A stretch of DNA of 64,000 bases from Archangium lipolyticum (lineage in GTDB: Bacteria > Myxococcota > Myxococcia > Myxococcales > Myxococcaceae). The notes under the pieces were generated by a model. That model saw only the letters and a list, made by a program, of their open reading frames with translations. It had not been told where the DNA came from and did no database searches. Below, piece by piece: positions 17,169-27,644 of this stretch; the first letter of the stretch is position 1; each line of letters starts with the position of its first letter. Both the position numbers and the translations under genes were made by a program. The stretch covers positions 62,001-126,000 of the forward strand of contig NZ_JANKBZ010000005.1 of NCBI RefSeq assembly GCF_024623785.1. Direction: 5' to 3'.

Positions 17169-17999
17169 TCACGAGGCGCGCATGCGCGCCGCCAGCTCCC
17201 TCTGCTGGATGGCGCCCTTCTCCAGCAGCAGCTCGAGCAGGGCGCGCAAAATCTTGGAGCTCTTCTCCTGGTTGACCTGCACCGTCTGCAGCCGCTGCAT
17301 CTCCTCGGGGGAGAACACCTCGGCCGGGGCGGGCGAGGCGCTGAGGATCTCATCGAGCAGATCCGCGGCGCTCGCCCCTCCACCGGGACGCGGGGTCGCG
17401 GCGGCCGCCGCCTGGCGCTGGGCGTTCTCCTCGGCCAGCTTCGGGGAGATGTCGGCGAGGGACTTCCTCACCGTCTTGCCGCTCATGTCGACGATCTTGA
17501 ACTCGTCCTCGTCGCCCGAGGGCTTGTCCCTGCGCATGCCCGTTGGCGTGAGGGACGGCTCCATGTTGCGGTAGTGCCGCATGATGGCGTTCTCGATCTC
17601 CCGGTCTCCCGCCACCATGGGGATGACGCGCGTGCGGCTGCGCGCGGCCACCTGATCGATGGTCTGCAGGTCGGACGGGTCCGCCATGGCGAGCACGAGC
17701 GTCTTGCCGTTGTCGCGCAGGGCCACGGGGAAGACGCCCTTCTGCTCGGCGAAGGTGACGTCCAGCTTCGCGAGGGCGCCCGGATCCTTGGCGGTGCCCA
17801 GCTGGACGCGCTGCACGCCCAGGCCCTGGGCAATGGCCTCGGTGAGGGTGTCCTCCGCGGCGAGCCCCATGTCGGTGACGATGCGCGACAGGCGTCCGCC
17901 CCACTGGTCGTGCTGGGCGAGCGCGCTGCGAAGCTGCATCTCGTCGATGACGCGGGCCTTGACGAGAATCTCTCCGATACGGTTGCGAGGTGCGGCCAT
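17169..17999 (-). CDS. standalone MshEN (GspE N-terminal) domain protein
   Basis: 276 residues. Residues 5-145 match the N-terminal domain of type II secretion/type IV pilus ATPases: RIGEILVKARVIDEMQLRSA, then GGRLSRIVTDMGLAAEDTLTEAIAQ, a repeat of the MshEN motif that binds c-di-GMP in some members. No ATPase follows; instead there is a low-complexity linker and a C-terminal helical segment (about 230-275, coiled-coil-like). It may serve as a free c-di-GMP-responsive adaptor for gliding or pilus machinery (inference). Divergent from the DUF309 gene. Confidence 0.85.
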   Translation of the reverse strand: MAAPRNRIGEILVKARVIDEMQLRSALAQHDQWGGRLSRIVTDMGLAAEDTLTEAIAQGLGVQRVQLGTAKDPGALAKLDVTFAEQKGVFPVALRDNGKTLVLAMADPSDLQTIDQVAARSRTRVIPMVAGDREIENAIMRHYRNMEPSLTPTGMRRDKPSGDEDEFKIVDMSGKTVRKSLADISPKLAEENAQRQAAAAATPRPGGGASAADLLDEILSASPAPAEVFSPEEMQRLQTVQVNQEKSSKILRALLELLLEKGAIQQRELAARMRAS

Positions 18000-18040
18000 G
18001 CTCGTCAGTCTACGGAGGAAGGAGCCCGGAGTCGCGTTCG

Positions 18041-18400
18041 ATGCCGCGAGGATTCGATACCTGCCTGGCAGAAGGGGTGGCGCTCTTCAACGCGGGGCAC
18101 TTCTTCGAGGCCCACGAGGCCTGGGAGGAGGCCTGGACGCACGAGCGCGGCCCGCGCCGGCTGCTCCTCCAGGGCCTCATCCTCGTGGCGGCGGGCTGGC
18201 TGAAGCGGGACGCGGGCAATGTCCGGGGGGCGTGGACGCTCTTCTCCCGCGCGCTGGACCGGCTCGAGTCCCTGCCCCCCGTCTGCGAGGGCGTGGACGT
18301 GGGCGGCCTGCGCCCCCGGGTGCAGCGCTGGCGCGAGGGCGAGGCCCCTGACCGGCCCCTGCTCGCTCGGCTGGCCACCGGCCAGGGAGGAGACTTCTGA
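18041..18400 (+). CDS. DUF309 domain protein
   Basis: 119 residues. Carries both hallmarks of DUF309: GVALFNAGHFFEAHEAWEEA near the N-terminus and QGLILVAAGWLK in the middle; helical, metal-ligand-like His and Glu residues are preserved. Molecular function unknown. The ATG at 18041 starts the conserved MPRGFDTCLAEG segment; longer starts read through the promoter region of the divergent neighbour. Its stop overlaps the next start (TGATG), so the two are translationally coupled. Confidence 0.85.
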   Translation: MPRGFDTCLAEGVALFNAGHFFEAHEAWEEAWTHERGPRRLLLQGLILVAAGWLKRDAGNVRGAWTLFSRALDRLESLPPVCEGVDVGGLRPRVQRWREGEAPDRPLLARLATGQGGDF

Positions 18401-18594
18401 TGCAACCCTTCGCGGACGAGCAGACGCACCTGTGCCCCTACTGCGGCGAGGAGGTGGAGGTGGCGGTGGACCCGGGCGGTCCCTCCTCGGAGACGTACGT
18501 GGAGGACTGCCCGGTGTGCTGCCGGCCGTGGGTGGTGCACGTCTCCCGCGAGGGGGACGAGGTGTCCGTCCACCTGGGGCGCGAGGACGACTGA
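18400..18594 (+). CDS. CPXCG-motif cysteine-rich protein
   Basis: 64-residue zinc-ribbon-like protein of the CPXCG family: CPYCGE near the N-terminus and DCPVCCRPW in the middle give the paired Cys-x2-Cys knuckles. Function unknown in the family. Starts within the stop of the DUF309 gene. Confidence 0.88.
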   Translation: MQPFADEQTHLCPYCGEEVEVAVDPGGPSSETYVEDCPVCCRPWVVHVSREGDEVSVHLGREDD

Positions 18595-18666
18595 GCCGGC
18601 CGGAACGGGCTCGCGGCGCGTCGCCTTGACACGTTCCGAAGCATGGTTCTCTTGAAGCTGTGAGAG

Positions 18667-18698
18667 GCGCCGGGCCCGAAGGAACGAGGGCCCGGCGC
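18667..18698 (+). promoter_or_regulatory. perfect 11-bp hairpin in the hsp20 leader
   Basis: GCGCCGGGCCC (18667-18677) and GGGCCCGGCGC (18688-18698) form a perfect GC stem with a 10-nt loop. It lies about 80 nt upstream of the small heat-shock gene and is not followed by a T-tract. It could protect or regulate the leader RNA. A TTGACA at 18626-18631 may be a -35 element, but no convincing -10 is seen. Confidence 0.5.
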
Positions 18699-18776
18699 GG
18701 TGGAAACAACCGTTCAAACCCAGTCGAGAGACGCGCCGTCACTCCGTCCGGAGTGCGACGCGATGAGGAGACGTCC

Positions 18777-19223
18777 ATGCAGACCCGTTGGAATCCGTTC
18801 GCCGTGAGCAATGGTGCCGTCGCCCTGGGCCCCCTGATGGCGCGGGAGTTCGACCAGCTCTTCCGTGACCTGTCCCTGCGCCCTGATTCGCGCGAGCTCG
18901 TGCCGCCGGCGGACATCTACGAGACGGCCGAGGGCATCACCCTGCAGGTGGACCTGCCGGGACATGACCCGAAGGCCATCGAGGTGAAGGTGGAGAACGA
19001 CACCCTCACGCTCAGGTCGGAGCGCAAGACGGAGCGCTCGGACAAGGACGGCGCGCGGCGCCTGGAGCGCAGCTTCGGCGTGTACGCCCGCACCTTCGTG
19101 GTGCCCCGCACGGTGGACGCGTCCAAGGTGGAGGCCCGCTACGACAATGGCGTGCTCACCCTGACGCTGCCGCGGCGCGAGGAGTCCCGCCCCCGCGTGG
19201 TCGAGGTGAAGGTCAACAGCTGA
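18777..19223 (+). CDS. small heat-shock protein (Hsp20/alpha-crystallin)
   Basis: ATP-independent holdase chaperone, 148 residues. The alpha-crystallin domain spans about 45-140, with PADIYETAEGITLQVDLPG, the FGVYARTFVVP strand, and the A-x-x-x-NGVLTLTLP motif followed by the C-terminal tail. The start at 18777 has GAGGAG 7 nt upstream; the open frame extends further back only through a leader containing a strong hairpin. M. xanthus sHsps act in heat shock and development, but which paralog this is cannot be told. Confidence 0.93.
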   Translation: MQTRWNPFAVSNGAVALGPLMAREFDQLFRDLSLRPDSRELVPPADIYETAEGITLQVDLPGHDPKAIEVKVENDTLTLRSERKTERSDKDGARRLERSFGVYARTFVVPRTVDASKVEARYDNGVLTLTLPRREESRPRVVEVKVNS

Positions 19224-19396
19224 GGCGTGACGCGGAGAGGTGACGCATCACAACTGGTGGGGACGGGTTCCCGAGAGGGGGCTCGTCCCCGAGCCGTTGC
19301 CGATGCATGCGAAATACACGAGCGGCGACGCGCCCTCACACGGGGCCTGGGAAGGGACCCCGTGGAGACACTTCGCCGCTCTCGTCGTCTGGCGCG

Positions 19397-19990
19397 CTAG
19401 CGCTTGACGGCGGTGTTGGCCCCGAGCGCCAGCGGCACGCGGAACAGGTCGAGCACCTGCTGCACGTCCAGCGGCTTGGGCAGGCACGCCACGGCGCCCG
19501 CCTGCTTCGACTGCTCCACCACCTCGGGCGAGTGGGCGGACGTCATGGTGATGAGCCGCACGCCCTCCATCTGCTTGCGGGCGCGGATGCGGCGGCACAC
19601 CTCGATACCGTCGATGTCCGGCATGTTCAGGTCGATGAGCATGCCGTGCGGCTTCTGCTCGCTCACCAGCAGCAGCGCCTCGACGCCACTGGTGGTCGTC
19701 TGCAGCTCCACCTGGTTGGCGTATGGCTTGAAGGCACGCTTGATGGCGTCGAGCACCTGCCGCTCGTCATCCACCACCAGCAGGCGCACGGTGCTGCTGC
19801 CCAGCTCCTCGGGCACCGGCATCTGGTGGGTGATGAGGAACGTGCGGAGATCCGCCGAGCGAACCCTCCGGTGACCACCCGGCGTCCGGAACGCCATGAG
19901 GATGCCGCGGTCGATCCACTTGCTCACCGTGGACGGGTCCACCTGGAGCAATCGACTGATGTCGTGGGTCGTGTAGAGCTGATCCGTCAT
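19397..19990 (-). CDS. HTH (MerR/excisionase-type) and receiver domain regulator
   Basis: 197 residues. A winged helix of the MerR/HTH_17 type at the N-terminus (YTTHDISRLLQVDPSTVSKW and TPGGHRRV) is followed by a receiver (70-185) with VVDDE and phospho-acceptor in MLIDLNMPDIDG. The order is the reverse of most response regulators, whose receiver comes first. The ATG at 19990 has GGGGAG upstream. No kinase is adjacent, so it is an orphan. The DNA target is unknown. Confidence 0.88.
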   Translation of the reverse strand: MTDQLYTTHDISRLLQVDPSTVSKWIDRGILMAFRTPGGHRRVRSADLRTFLITHQMPVPEELGSSTVRLLVVDDERQVLDAIKRAFKPYANQVELQTTTSGVEALLLVSEQKPHGMLIDLNMPDIDGIEVCRRIRARKQMEGVRLITMTSAHSPEVVEQSKQAGAVACLPKPLDVQQVLDLFRVPLALGANTAVKR

Positions 19991-20075
19991 CGAACTCCCC
20001 TCACTCTGCACTGCTGGCTGGCTTCCGGCCTTCATAGGATAAGACACCTAAGCGGGAAGCGAAAATTCTTCGATT

Positions 20076-20654
20076 TCACAACTTGACAGCTTGTAGGGCA
20101 TCAGGGTCTCTCATGTGTTGAACGGTGGTCTCCCATTGGCCCGAGGCCTTCAAGCAGAGCTCCACCAGCTCACGCGCGGCGCCGTGTCCCCCTCGGCTCC
20201 GAGCCACATAATGCACTTCCTGGCGTACCTCGGGGGCTGCATCCGCGGGACACGCCGAGAGACCCGCCATCCCCAGGGGACCCAGGTCGTTGATGTCATC
20301 CCCCATATAGGCACACTCCTCAGGGGAGACCTCGAGCTGCGCCAGCAGTTCACGAAAACCCGCTGCTTTGTTCTTCCGGCCCTGGAGCACGGCGGTGACA
20401 CCCAGCTCGAGGCCACGCACCTCCACGATGGAGGAGGAGCGCGCGGTGAGGATGGCGGTGCGCAACCCCGCCAGCCTCGCCATCACCAGCCCGTGACCAT
20501 CCTTGACGTCGAAGCGCTTCATCGCCTCGCCGCCATCACCGTAGTAGAGGCCGCCATCCGTGAGCACGCCGTCCACGTCGAACACGAGCAGACGCACGCG
20601 CGAGGCACGTTCCGTCAGCTCGTCCTTGTTCGGCTTTGGTGGCAGCTCCGTCAT
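20076..20654 (-). CDS. kdsC: 3-deoxy-D-manno-octulosonate 8-phosphate phosphatase
   Basis: HAD-family phosphatase that converts KDO-8-phosphate to KDO for lipopolysaccharide, 192 residues, no cap domain, as expected for KdsC tetramers. Motif I VFDVDGVLTDGGLYY, the TARSS segment (motif II), and motif III YMGDDINDLGPL are all visible. Third gene of the minus-strand pyrG-kdsA-kdsC unit, 42 nt after kdsA. Confidence 0.94.
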   Translation of the reverse strand: MTELPPKPNKDELTERASRVRLLVFDVDGVLTDGGLYYGDGGEAMKRFDVKDGHGLVMARLAGLRTAILTARSSSIVEVRGLELGVTAVLQGRKNKAAGFRELLAQLEVSPEECAYMGDDINDLGPLGMAGLSACPADAAPEVRQEVHYVARSRGGHGAARELVELCLKASGQWETTVQHMRDPDALQAVKL

Positions 20655-20696
20655 GTCGTGTCCCCTCGGACTCCCTCCCCACGGTTTCGTTTCACT

Positions 20697-23182
<2,486 letters not shown>

Positions 23183-23246
23183 TCAATGATTCTGTCAGGC
23201 GGCGCGGACGGCCGCCTGGTCCCGGAAGTCCGGCAAGGGACGGATC

Positions 23247-23480
23247 TCAATCCTGCCCCTGGGTCCGCGGGCGGGATTCGGCGTAGTCCCGGGCGCGGGG
23301 CTCGCTGTCGCGCTGCTCGCGCAGCGGGCAGTGGCGGCAGGTCCAGCCGTCCCAGCCCCGCTTCACCGCGAGGTGCAGGCAGGCGTCATAATTGAAGCAG
23401 AACAGGTTGCGCTGGGCCTCCACCGCCGACTCGTCACGCAGCGCGGAGGGCAGAGGGCTCGGGCAAGGTGTGATGGACAA
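23247..23480 (-). CDS. small four-cysteine protein of unknown function
   Basis: 77 residues from a TTG start with AGGAGG 8 nt upstream, which supports real translation. The core is CFNYDACLHLAVKRGWDGW followed by TCRHC: a C-x5-C and a C-x2-C pair that could bind zinc or an iron-sulfur cluster. The ends are low complexity. Lies between the terminator at 23.57 kb and pyrG on the same strand. I do not recognise a named family. Confidence 0.65.
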   Translation of the reverse strand: MSITPCPSPLPSALRDESAVEAQRNLFCFNYDACLHLAVKRGWDGWTCRHCPLREQRDSEPRARDYAESRPRTQGQD

Positions 23481-23565
23481 GGTCAGGGCCTCCTGCGGAT
23501 GAACGGGCCGGTACCCCCCGGCGCGTGCAACAGGTCCGTCGCACGCTCATTCCCGAGGTCCGGGC

Positions 23566-23625
23566 AAAAAAAGACCCGCCCGTCCCGCGGCCCCGGTTTT
23601 TGGTGGGGTGCGCGAAACGGGCGGG
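23566..23625 (-). terminator. intrinsic terminator behind the ABC exporter transcript
   Basis: On the minus strand CCCGCCCGT pairs with ACGGGCGGG (arms 23617-23625 and 23575-23583) and is followed by TCTTTTTTT. The 33-nt loop can itself fold through a short CCCC/GGGG pairing. It closes the transcript coming from the ABC transporter gene and the mini-ORF. Confidence 0.75.
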
Positions 23626-23668
23626 CCCGAACTGCCTGGCATCTCACTTCCGCCGCATGGTGGCTTCT

Positions 23669-23719
23669 TCAGCGCGCCAGACGAGCGGAGGTGGACGCCT
23701 GACTCTTGCTGTCGGTCAA
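23669..23719 (-). CDS. candidate 16-residue mini-ORF behind a perfect Shine-Dalgarno
   Basis: Minus-strand TTG ACC GAC... to TGA encodes MTDSKSQASTSARLAR. It is preceded by AAAGGAGGTGAT, a full match to the anti-Shine-Dalgarno, 3-9 nt from the start. Both the ribosome site and the TTG are buried in a strong hairpin (23687-23731). It lies about 100 nt after the ABC exporter stop and before a terminator. It could be a leader or regulatory peptide, or a decoy site; nothing in the peptide is recognisable. Confidence 0.4.
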   Translation of the reverse strand: MTDSKSQASTSARLAR

Positions 23720-23731
23720 GGCATCACCTCC
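23687..23731 (-). promoter_or_regulatory. 16-bp hairpin that hides a perfect ribosome-binding site
   Basis: On the minus strand GGAGGTG pairs with CACCTCC (7 bp), ATGCC with GGCGT (5 bp, one G-U), and TGAC with GTCA (4 bp), with single-base bulges and an 11-nt loop. The 5' arm is the Shine-Dalgarno and spacer of the mini-ORF. The 352-bp stretch between the ABC gene and the small cysteine protein holds this, the mini-ORF and the terminator; nothing else was seen. Confidence 0.65.
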
Positions 23732-23832
23732 TTTCTGCGGCCACTTACTTAATGAGGGGATTCTGGCGGCGCCATGTGTGATGCCGCACGAATCCAATCC
23801 GGAAGGAGGGCAGGCGAGGAGGCAGGCACTCC

Positions 23833-25593
23833 TCAAGCGGCCACGAACTGGCGTTCCACCAGGCGGCGGTAGAGGCCGTCCTGGCCCATGAGCGCGGCGT
23901 GGTTGCCGCTCTGCACCACCTTGCCGCCCTCCAGCACCAGCACGCGGTCCGCGCCGATCACCGTGGACAGGCGGTGGGCGATGATGAGGGTGGTGCGGCC
24001 CTTCATCAGCCGCTCCAGGGCCTCCTGCACCAGGTGCTCGCTCTCCGCGTCGAGCGCGCTCGTCGCCTCGTCCAGCACCAGCAGGCGCGGATTCTTGAGC
24101 ACCGCGCGGGCGATGGCGATGCGCTGCTTCTGCCCACCGGACAGCTGCACGCCGCGCTCGCCCACCAGGGTGCGGTAGCCCTCGGGGAAGCGGGAGATGA
24201 AGTCGTGCGCGTTGGCGGCGCGCGCGGCGGCCTCCACCTCTTCGTCCGAGGCGTCCATGCGGCCGTAGCGGATGTTGTCGGCGATGGAGGAGGCGAAGAG
24301 CATCGGCTCCTGGGCCACCGTTCCCACCTGCTGGCGCAGCCACTCGGGGTCGAGCGTGCGCAGCTCCGTGCCGTCCAGCAGCACGCGCCCGCCCTGCGGG
24401 TCATACATGCGCGCCAGCATGGCGGCGATGGTGGACTTGCCCGCGCCCGAGGGGCCGACGATGGCCACCACCTCGCCCGGGGCGAGCGCCATGTCGATGC
24501 CCTGGAGCACCGGGACGTCCGGGCGCGTGGGGTAGGCGAAGCGCACGCTCTGGAACTCGACGCGGCCCTGCACGGACGGCAGGCGCTCGCCGCCCGAGGC
24601 GGGGATGGCGGGCTGGCGGTCGATGAGCTCGAAGACGCGCTCGGCGGCGCCGGAGGCGCGCATGAAGTCCGCCCAGAGGTCCGCCAGGGCGCCCAGCGCG
24701 AAGGCCACCATCAGCGAGTAGATGAGGAAGGAGGTGAGGCTGCCCACGGACATCCTGCCGTCGAGCACCAGACGGCCGCCGTACCAGAGCACCACCGCCG
24801 AGGCGATGTAGCCGGCCGAGGAGGCCCCGGCCAGGAAGAAGGAGGACTGCTTCACCCGGCGGCGCGCGACGTCGAAGGCGCGCTCGGTGGTGTCGCGGTA
24901 GCGATCCACCTCGTGGCGCTCGGCGGCGAAGGAGCGCACGGTGCGGATGCCGGAGAGGCTCTCCTCGGCCACCTCGTTGGCGGCGGCGAGTGCGTCCTGC
25001 ACTTCCTTGGACAGCCCGCGCACCTTGCGGCCGTACGTCACCGCCCCCACCGCCACCGCCGGCACGATGGCCAGCATCAGCCCCGTGAGCACCGGCGAGG
25101 TGTAGAAGAGCAGCGCGATGCCGCCCAGCGCCTGCGCCGCGTTGCGCAGCCCCATGGAAATGTTCACGCTCACGGTGTTTTGCAGCACCGTGGTGTCCGA
25201 GGCGAGGCGGTTGGTGAGCTCACCCGTCTTGCGCTCGTCGAAGAAGCCCACCTCCTGGCCCATGAGGCTGGCGAAGAGGTCCTGCCGCAGTTGCGTCACC
25301 ACGCGCTCGCCCGCGGTGGTGAAGAGGTAGAAGCGCAGGGCCATGGCCACGCCCTGGAAGATGAAGACGGCCACCATGGCCAGGGCGGCCTTGTCGATGA
25401 GGCCGTGGTCCTTGGCTCCGAGCGCCTCGTCGATGATGTAGCCGATGGCCTTGGGGTACAGCAGGCCCAGGCCACTGGCGAGCAGCAGGAAGAAGGTACC
25501 GGCGAGGAGTCTGCGCGCCTGGGGCCGGGCAAGGCCCAGGATGCGGCGGAACGTCAGGCGGGAGAACTTGGGTTTCTTGGGGGCGTCGGACAC
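23833..25593 (-). CDS. ABC exporter, MsbA-like half-transporter
   Basis: 586 residues: a six-helix membrane domain (about 20-320) fused to an ATPase. Walker A GPSGAGKST, Q-loop VAQEPMLF, signature LSGGQKQR, Walker B LLVLDEATSALD and H-loop IIAHRLST are intact. Homodimers of this type flip lipids or drugs; the neighbouring KDO and CTP genes suggest lipid A or another envelope lipid, but sequence alone does not fix the substrate. 62 nt downstream of kdsB on the same strand. Confidence 0.92.
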   Translation of the reverse strand: MSDAPKKPKFSRLTFRRILGLARPQARRLLAGTFFLLLASGLGLLYPKAIGYIIDEALGAKDHGLIDKAALAMVAVFIFQGVAMALRFYLFTTAGERVVTQLRQDLFASLMGQEVGFFDERKTGELTNRLASDTTVLQNTVSVNISMGLRNAAQALGGIALLFYTSPVLTGLMLAIVPAVAVGAVTYGRKVRGLSKEVQDALAAANEVAEESLSGIRTVRSFAAERHEVDRYRDTTERAFDVARRRVKQSSFFLAGASSAGYIASAVVLWYGGRLVLDGRMSVGSLTSFLIYSLMVAFALGALADLWADFMRASGAAERVFELIDRQPAIPASGGERLPSVQGRVEFQSVRFAYPTRPDVPVLQGIDMALAPGEVVAIVGPSGAGKSTIAAMLARMYDPQGGRVLLDGTELRTLDPEWLRQQVGTVAQEPMLFASSIADNIRYGRMDASDEEVEAAARAANAHDFISRFPEGYRTLVGERGVQLSGGQKQRIAIARAVLKNPRLLVLDEATSALDAESEHLVQEALERLMKGRTTLIIAHRLSTVIGADRVLVLEGGKVVQSGNHAALMGQDGLYRRLVERQFVAA

Positions 25594-25655
25594 GGGCGCA
25601 GACTAACGCGGGATGCCCACCGCCGCACGATTGCCCGCGTGTGGAGCGGGCGGGC

Positions 25656-26393
25656 TCAACCGCGCATCGCCTCCTCCACCCGGGCCACGTCCTCGGGCAC
25701 GTCCACCGCCACCGTGCGCCCCGCGACCTTCCCGCAACGGATGCGGATGCCGTGCTCCAGGGCCCGGAGTTGTTCCAACTTCTCAGACTGCTCCAGTGGC
25801 GTGGCGCTCAGGCCCGCCAGCCGCAGCAGCGTCTCGCGCCGGTAGCCGTACAGCCCCAGGTGCGCCCAGCGCTTCACCGCCGCGGCCTCGGCCGGCTCGC
25901 GCAGGAAGGGGATGGTGCTGCGGCTGAAGTAGAGCGCGTCTCCGTTGAGCGCTAGCACCGCCTTCACCACATGCGGGCTCTCCGCCTCGATGGCATCCAG
26001 CGGGCGCACCAGCGTACCCATCCCCACCTCCGGGTCGGCGAAGAGGCCCGCCAACACCCGGAGTGAATCCGGATCCACCAGCGGCTCGTCGCCCTGGACG
26101 TTGATCCAGACGTCCACCTCCGGACGGGCCCGCGCCACCTCGGCCACCCGGTCCGTGCCCGTGGCGCAGTCCGGCGACGTCATCACCGCCGTGCCGCCGA
26201 AGCGCGCCACCGCCTCCTGGATGCGCGCGTCGTCGGTGGCCACCACCACCTCGTCGAAGACGCGCGCCTCCTGGCAGCGGCGCCAGACGTGCTCGATCAT
26301 CGGCCGGCCGGCGATGAGGGCCAGGGGCTTGCCGGGAAAGCGCGTGCTGGCGTAGCGGGCGGGAATGACGGCGAGGGTGCGGTGGGAGGACAT
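25656..26393 (-). CDS. kdsB: CMP-KDO synthetase
   Basis: Activates KDO with CTP to CMP-KDO for lipopolysaccharide, 245 residues. The nucleotide-binding N-terminus VIPARYASTRFPGKPL, VVVATDD, and INVQGDEPLVDP are diagnostic. With kdsA, kdsC and pyrG nearby, all but the isomerase of the KDO route is in this 6-kb stretch. Divergent from wecB across 94 bp. Confidence 0.95.
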   Translation of the reverse strand: MSSHRTLAVIPARYASTRFPGKPLALIAGRPMIEHVWRRCQEARVFDEVVVATDDARIQEAVARFGGTAVMTSPDCATGTDRVAEVARARPEVDVWINVQGDEPLVDPDSLRVLAGLFADPEVGMGTLVRPLDAIEAESPHVVKAVLALNGDALYFSRSTIPFLREPAEAAAVKRWAHLGLYGYRRETLLRLAGLSATPLEQSEKLEQLRALEHGIRIRCGKVAGRTVAVDVPEDVARVEEAMRG

Positions 26394-26487
26394 GGCGCCG
26401 CCTGTCTATCAGATTCAGGACGCCGCGAGGCACCGTCGGACGGGGGGCACTAGGCACCCGGGGGGGCATGCCTAGCTTCCCGCCACC

Positions 26488-27615
26488 ATGAAGAAGGTTC
26501 TCCATATCGTTGGGGCGCGTCCCAACTTCATGAAGGTCGCGCCCATCCACCGGGCCATTTCCGAGCGTGGCGTGCTCGCCCAGAAGCTGGTGCACACCGG
26601 CCAGCACTACGACGTGAAGATGAGCGACGTCTTCTTCACGGACCTGGGCATGCCCGCTCCGGACATCCACCTGGGTATCGGCTCCGGCAGCCACGCGGAG
26701 CAGACGGCCCGGCTGATGATCGAACTGGAGAAGGTGTTCACCAGTGAGAAGCCGGAGCTCGTCTCCGTGGTGGGAGACGTCAACAGCACCCTGGCCGCCG
26801 CGCTCGTGGCGGTGAAGATGGGCATCCCCATCGGTCACGTGGAGGCGGGTCTGCGCAGCTTCGACCGCGCCATGCCCGAGGAGATCAACCGCATCCTCAC
26901 CGACAGCATCGCGGACCTGCTGCTGACGCCCTCGTCCGACGCGGACGCCAACCTCATCCGCGAGGGCGTGGAGCCCCAGCGCATCCGGCTCGTCGGCAAC
27001 GTGATGATCGACTCGCTCCTGGCGGCCCGGGAGAAGGCGCTGAAGCTCTCCACGCTCGCGGACATGGGGCTCACTCCGCGCGGCTACGCGGTGTGCACGC
27101 TGCACCGGGCCTCCAACGTGGATGACGCGAAGGTGCTCGGGGGGCTGCTGTCCGCCCTGGGCCACCTGTCCCACCGGCTGCCCGTCGTCTTCCCCGTCCA
27201 CCCGCGCACCCGCAAGCGCATCGCGGAGACGGGGCTGGAGGCCTCGCTGGCGCGCACCCCGGGCCTGCGCCTGGTGGAGCCCATGGGCTACCTGGAGTTC
27301 CTCGCGCTCACCTCGCAGGCCCGGCTCGTCTTCACCGACTCCGGTGGCCTCCAGGAGGAGACCACCGTGCTCGGCATTCCCTGCCTCACCGTGCGCGAGA
27401 ACACCGAGCGTCCCATCACCGTGGACGTCGGCACCAACCTCGTGGTGGGCACCGAGCCGGCCCGCATCCAGCAGGCCGCCGAGCGCATCCTCGATGGTCA
27501 CGAGAAGAAGGGCCGTGTCCCCGACCTGTGGGACGGGCGCTCCGGGGAGCGCATCGCCCAGGTGTACGAGGAGTTCCTCGGGGTGGGGCAGACGCCGCAG
27601 CGCGCGGCCGGCTAG
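26488..27615 (+). CDS. wecB: UDP-N-acetylglucosamine 2-epimerase
   Basis: Non-hydrolysing epimerase giving UDP-ManNAc for surface polysaccharide, 375 residues. The family start KKVLHIVGARPNFMK, the HVEAGLRSFDRAMPEEINR active-site segment, and TDSGGLQEETTVLGIPCL are all present. The ATG at 26488 is the first codon of the conserved N-terminus. Product could enter enterobacterial-type, O-antigen or capsule routes; partners are not adjacent. Confidence 0.94.
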   Translation: MKKVLHIVGARPNFMKVAPIHRAISERGVLAQKLVHTGQHYDVKMSDVFFTDLGMPAPDIHLGIGSGSHAEQTARLMIELEKVFTSEKPELVSVVGDVNSTLAAALVAVKMGIPIGHVEAGLRSFDRAMPEEINRILTDSIADLLLTPSSDADANLIREGVEPQRIRLVGNVMIDSLLAAREKALKLSTLADMGLTPRGYAVCTLHRASNVDDAKVLGGLLSALGHLSHRLPVVFPVHPRTRKRIAETGLEASLARTPGLRLVEPMGYLEFLALTSQARLVFTDSGGLQEETTVLGIPCLTVRENTERPITVDVGTNLVVGTEPARIQQAAERILDGHEKKGRVPDLWDGRSGERIAQVYEEFLGVGQTPQRAAG

Positions 27616-27644
27616 CCGCGACGAGCGAAGACCGGGAGGTCCAC

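Noticed and set aside
23720-23735. AAAGGAGGTGAT as a fragment of 16S rRNA 3' end
   Set aside because: The flanking bases do not match 16S rRNA; it reads as a Shine-Dalgarno site within a local hairpin.
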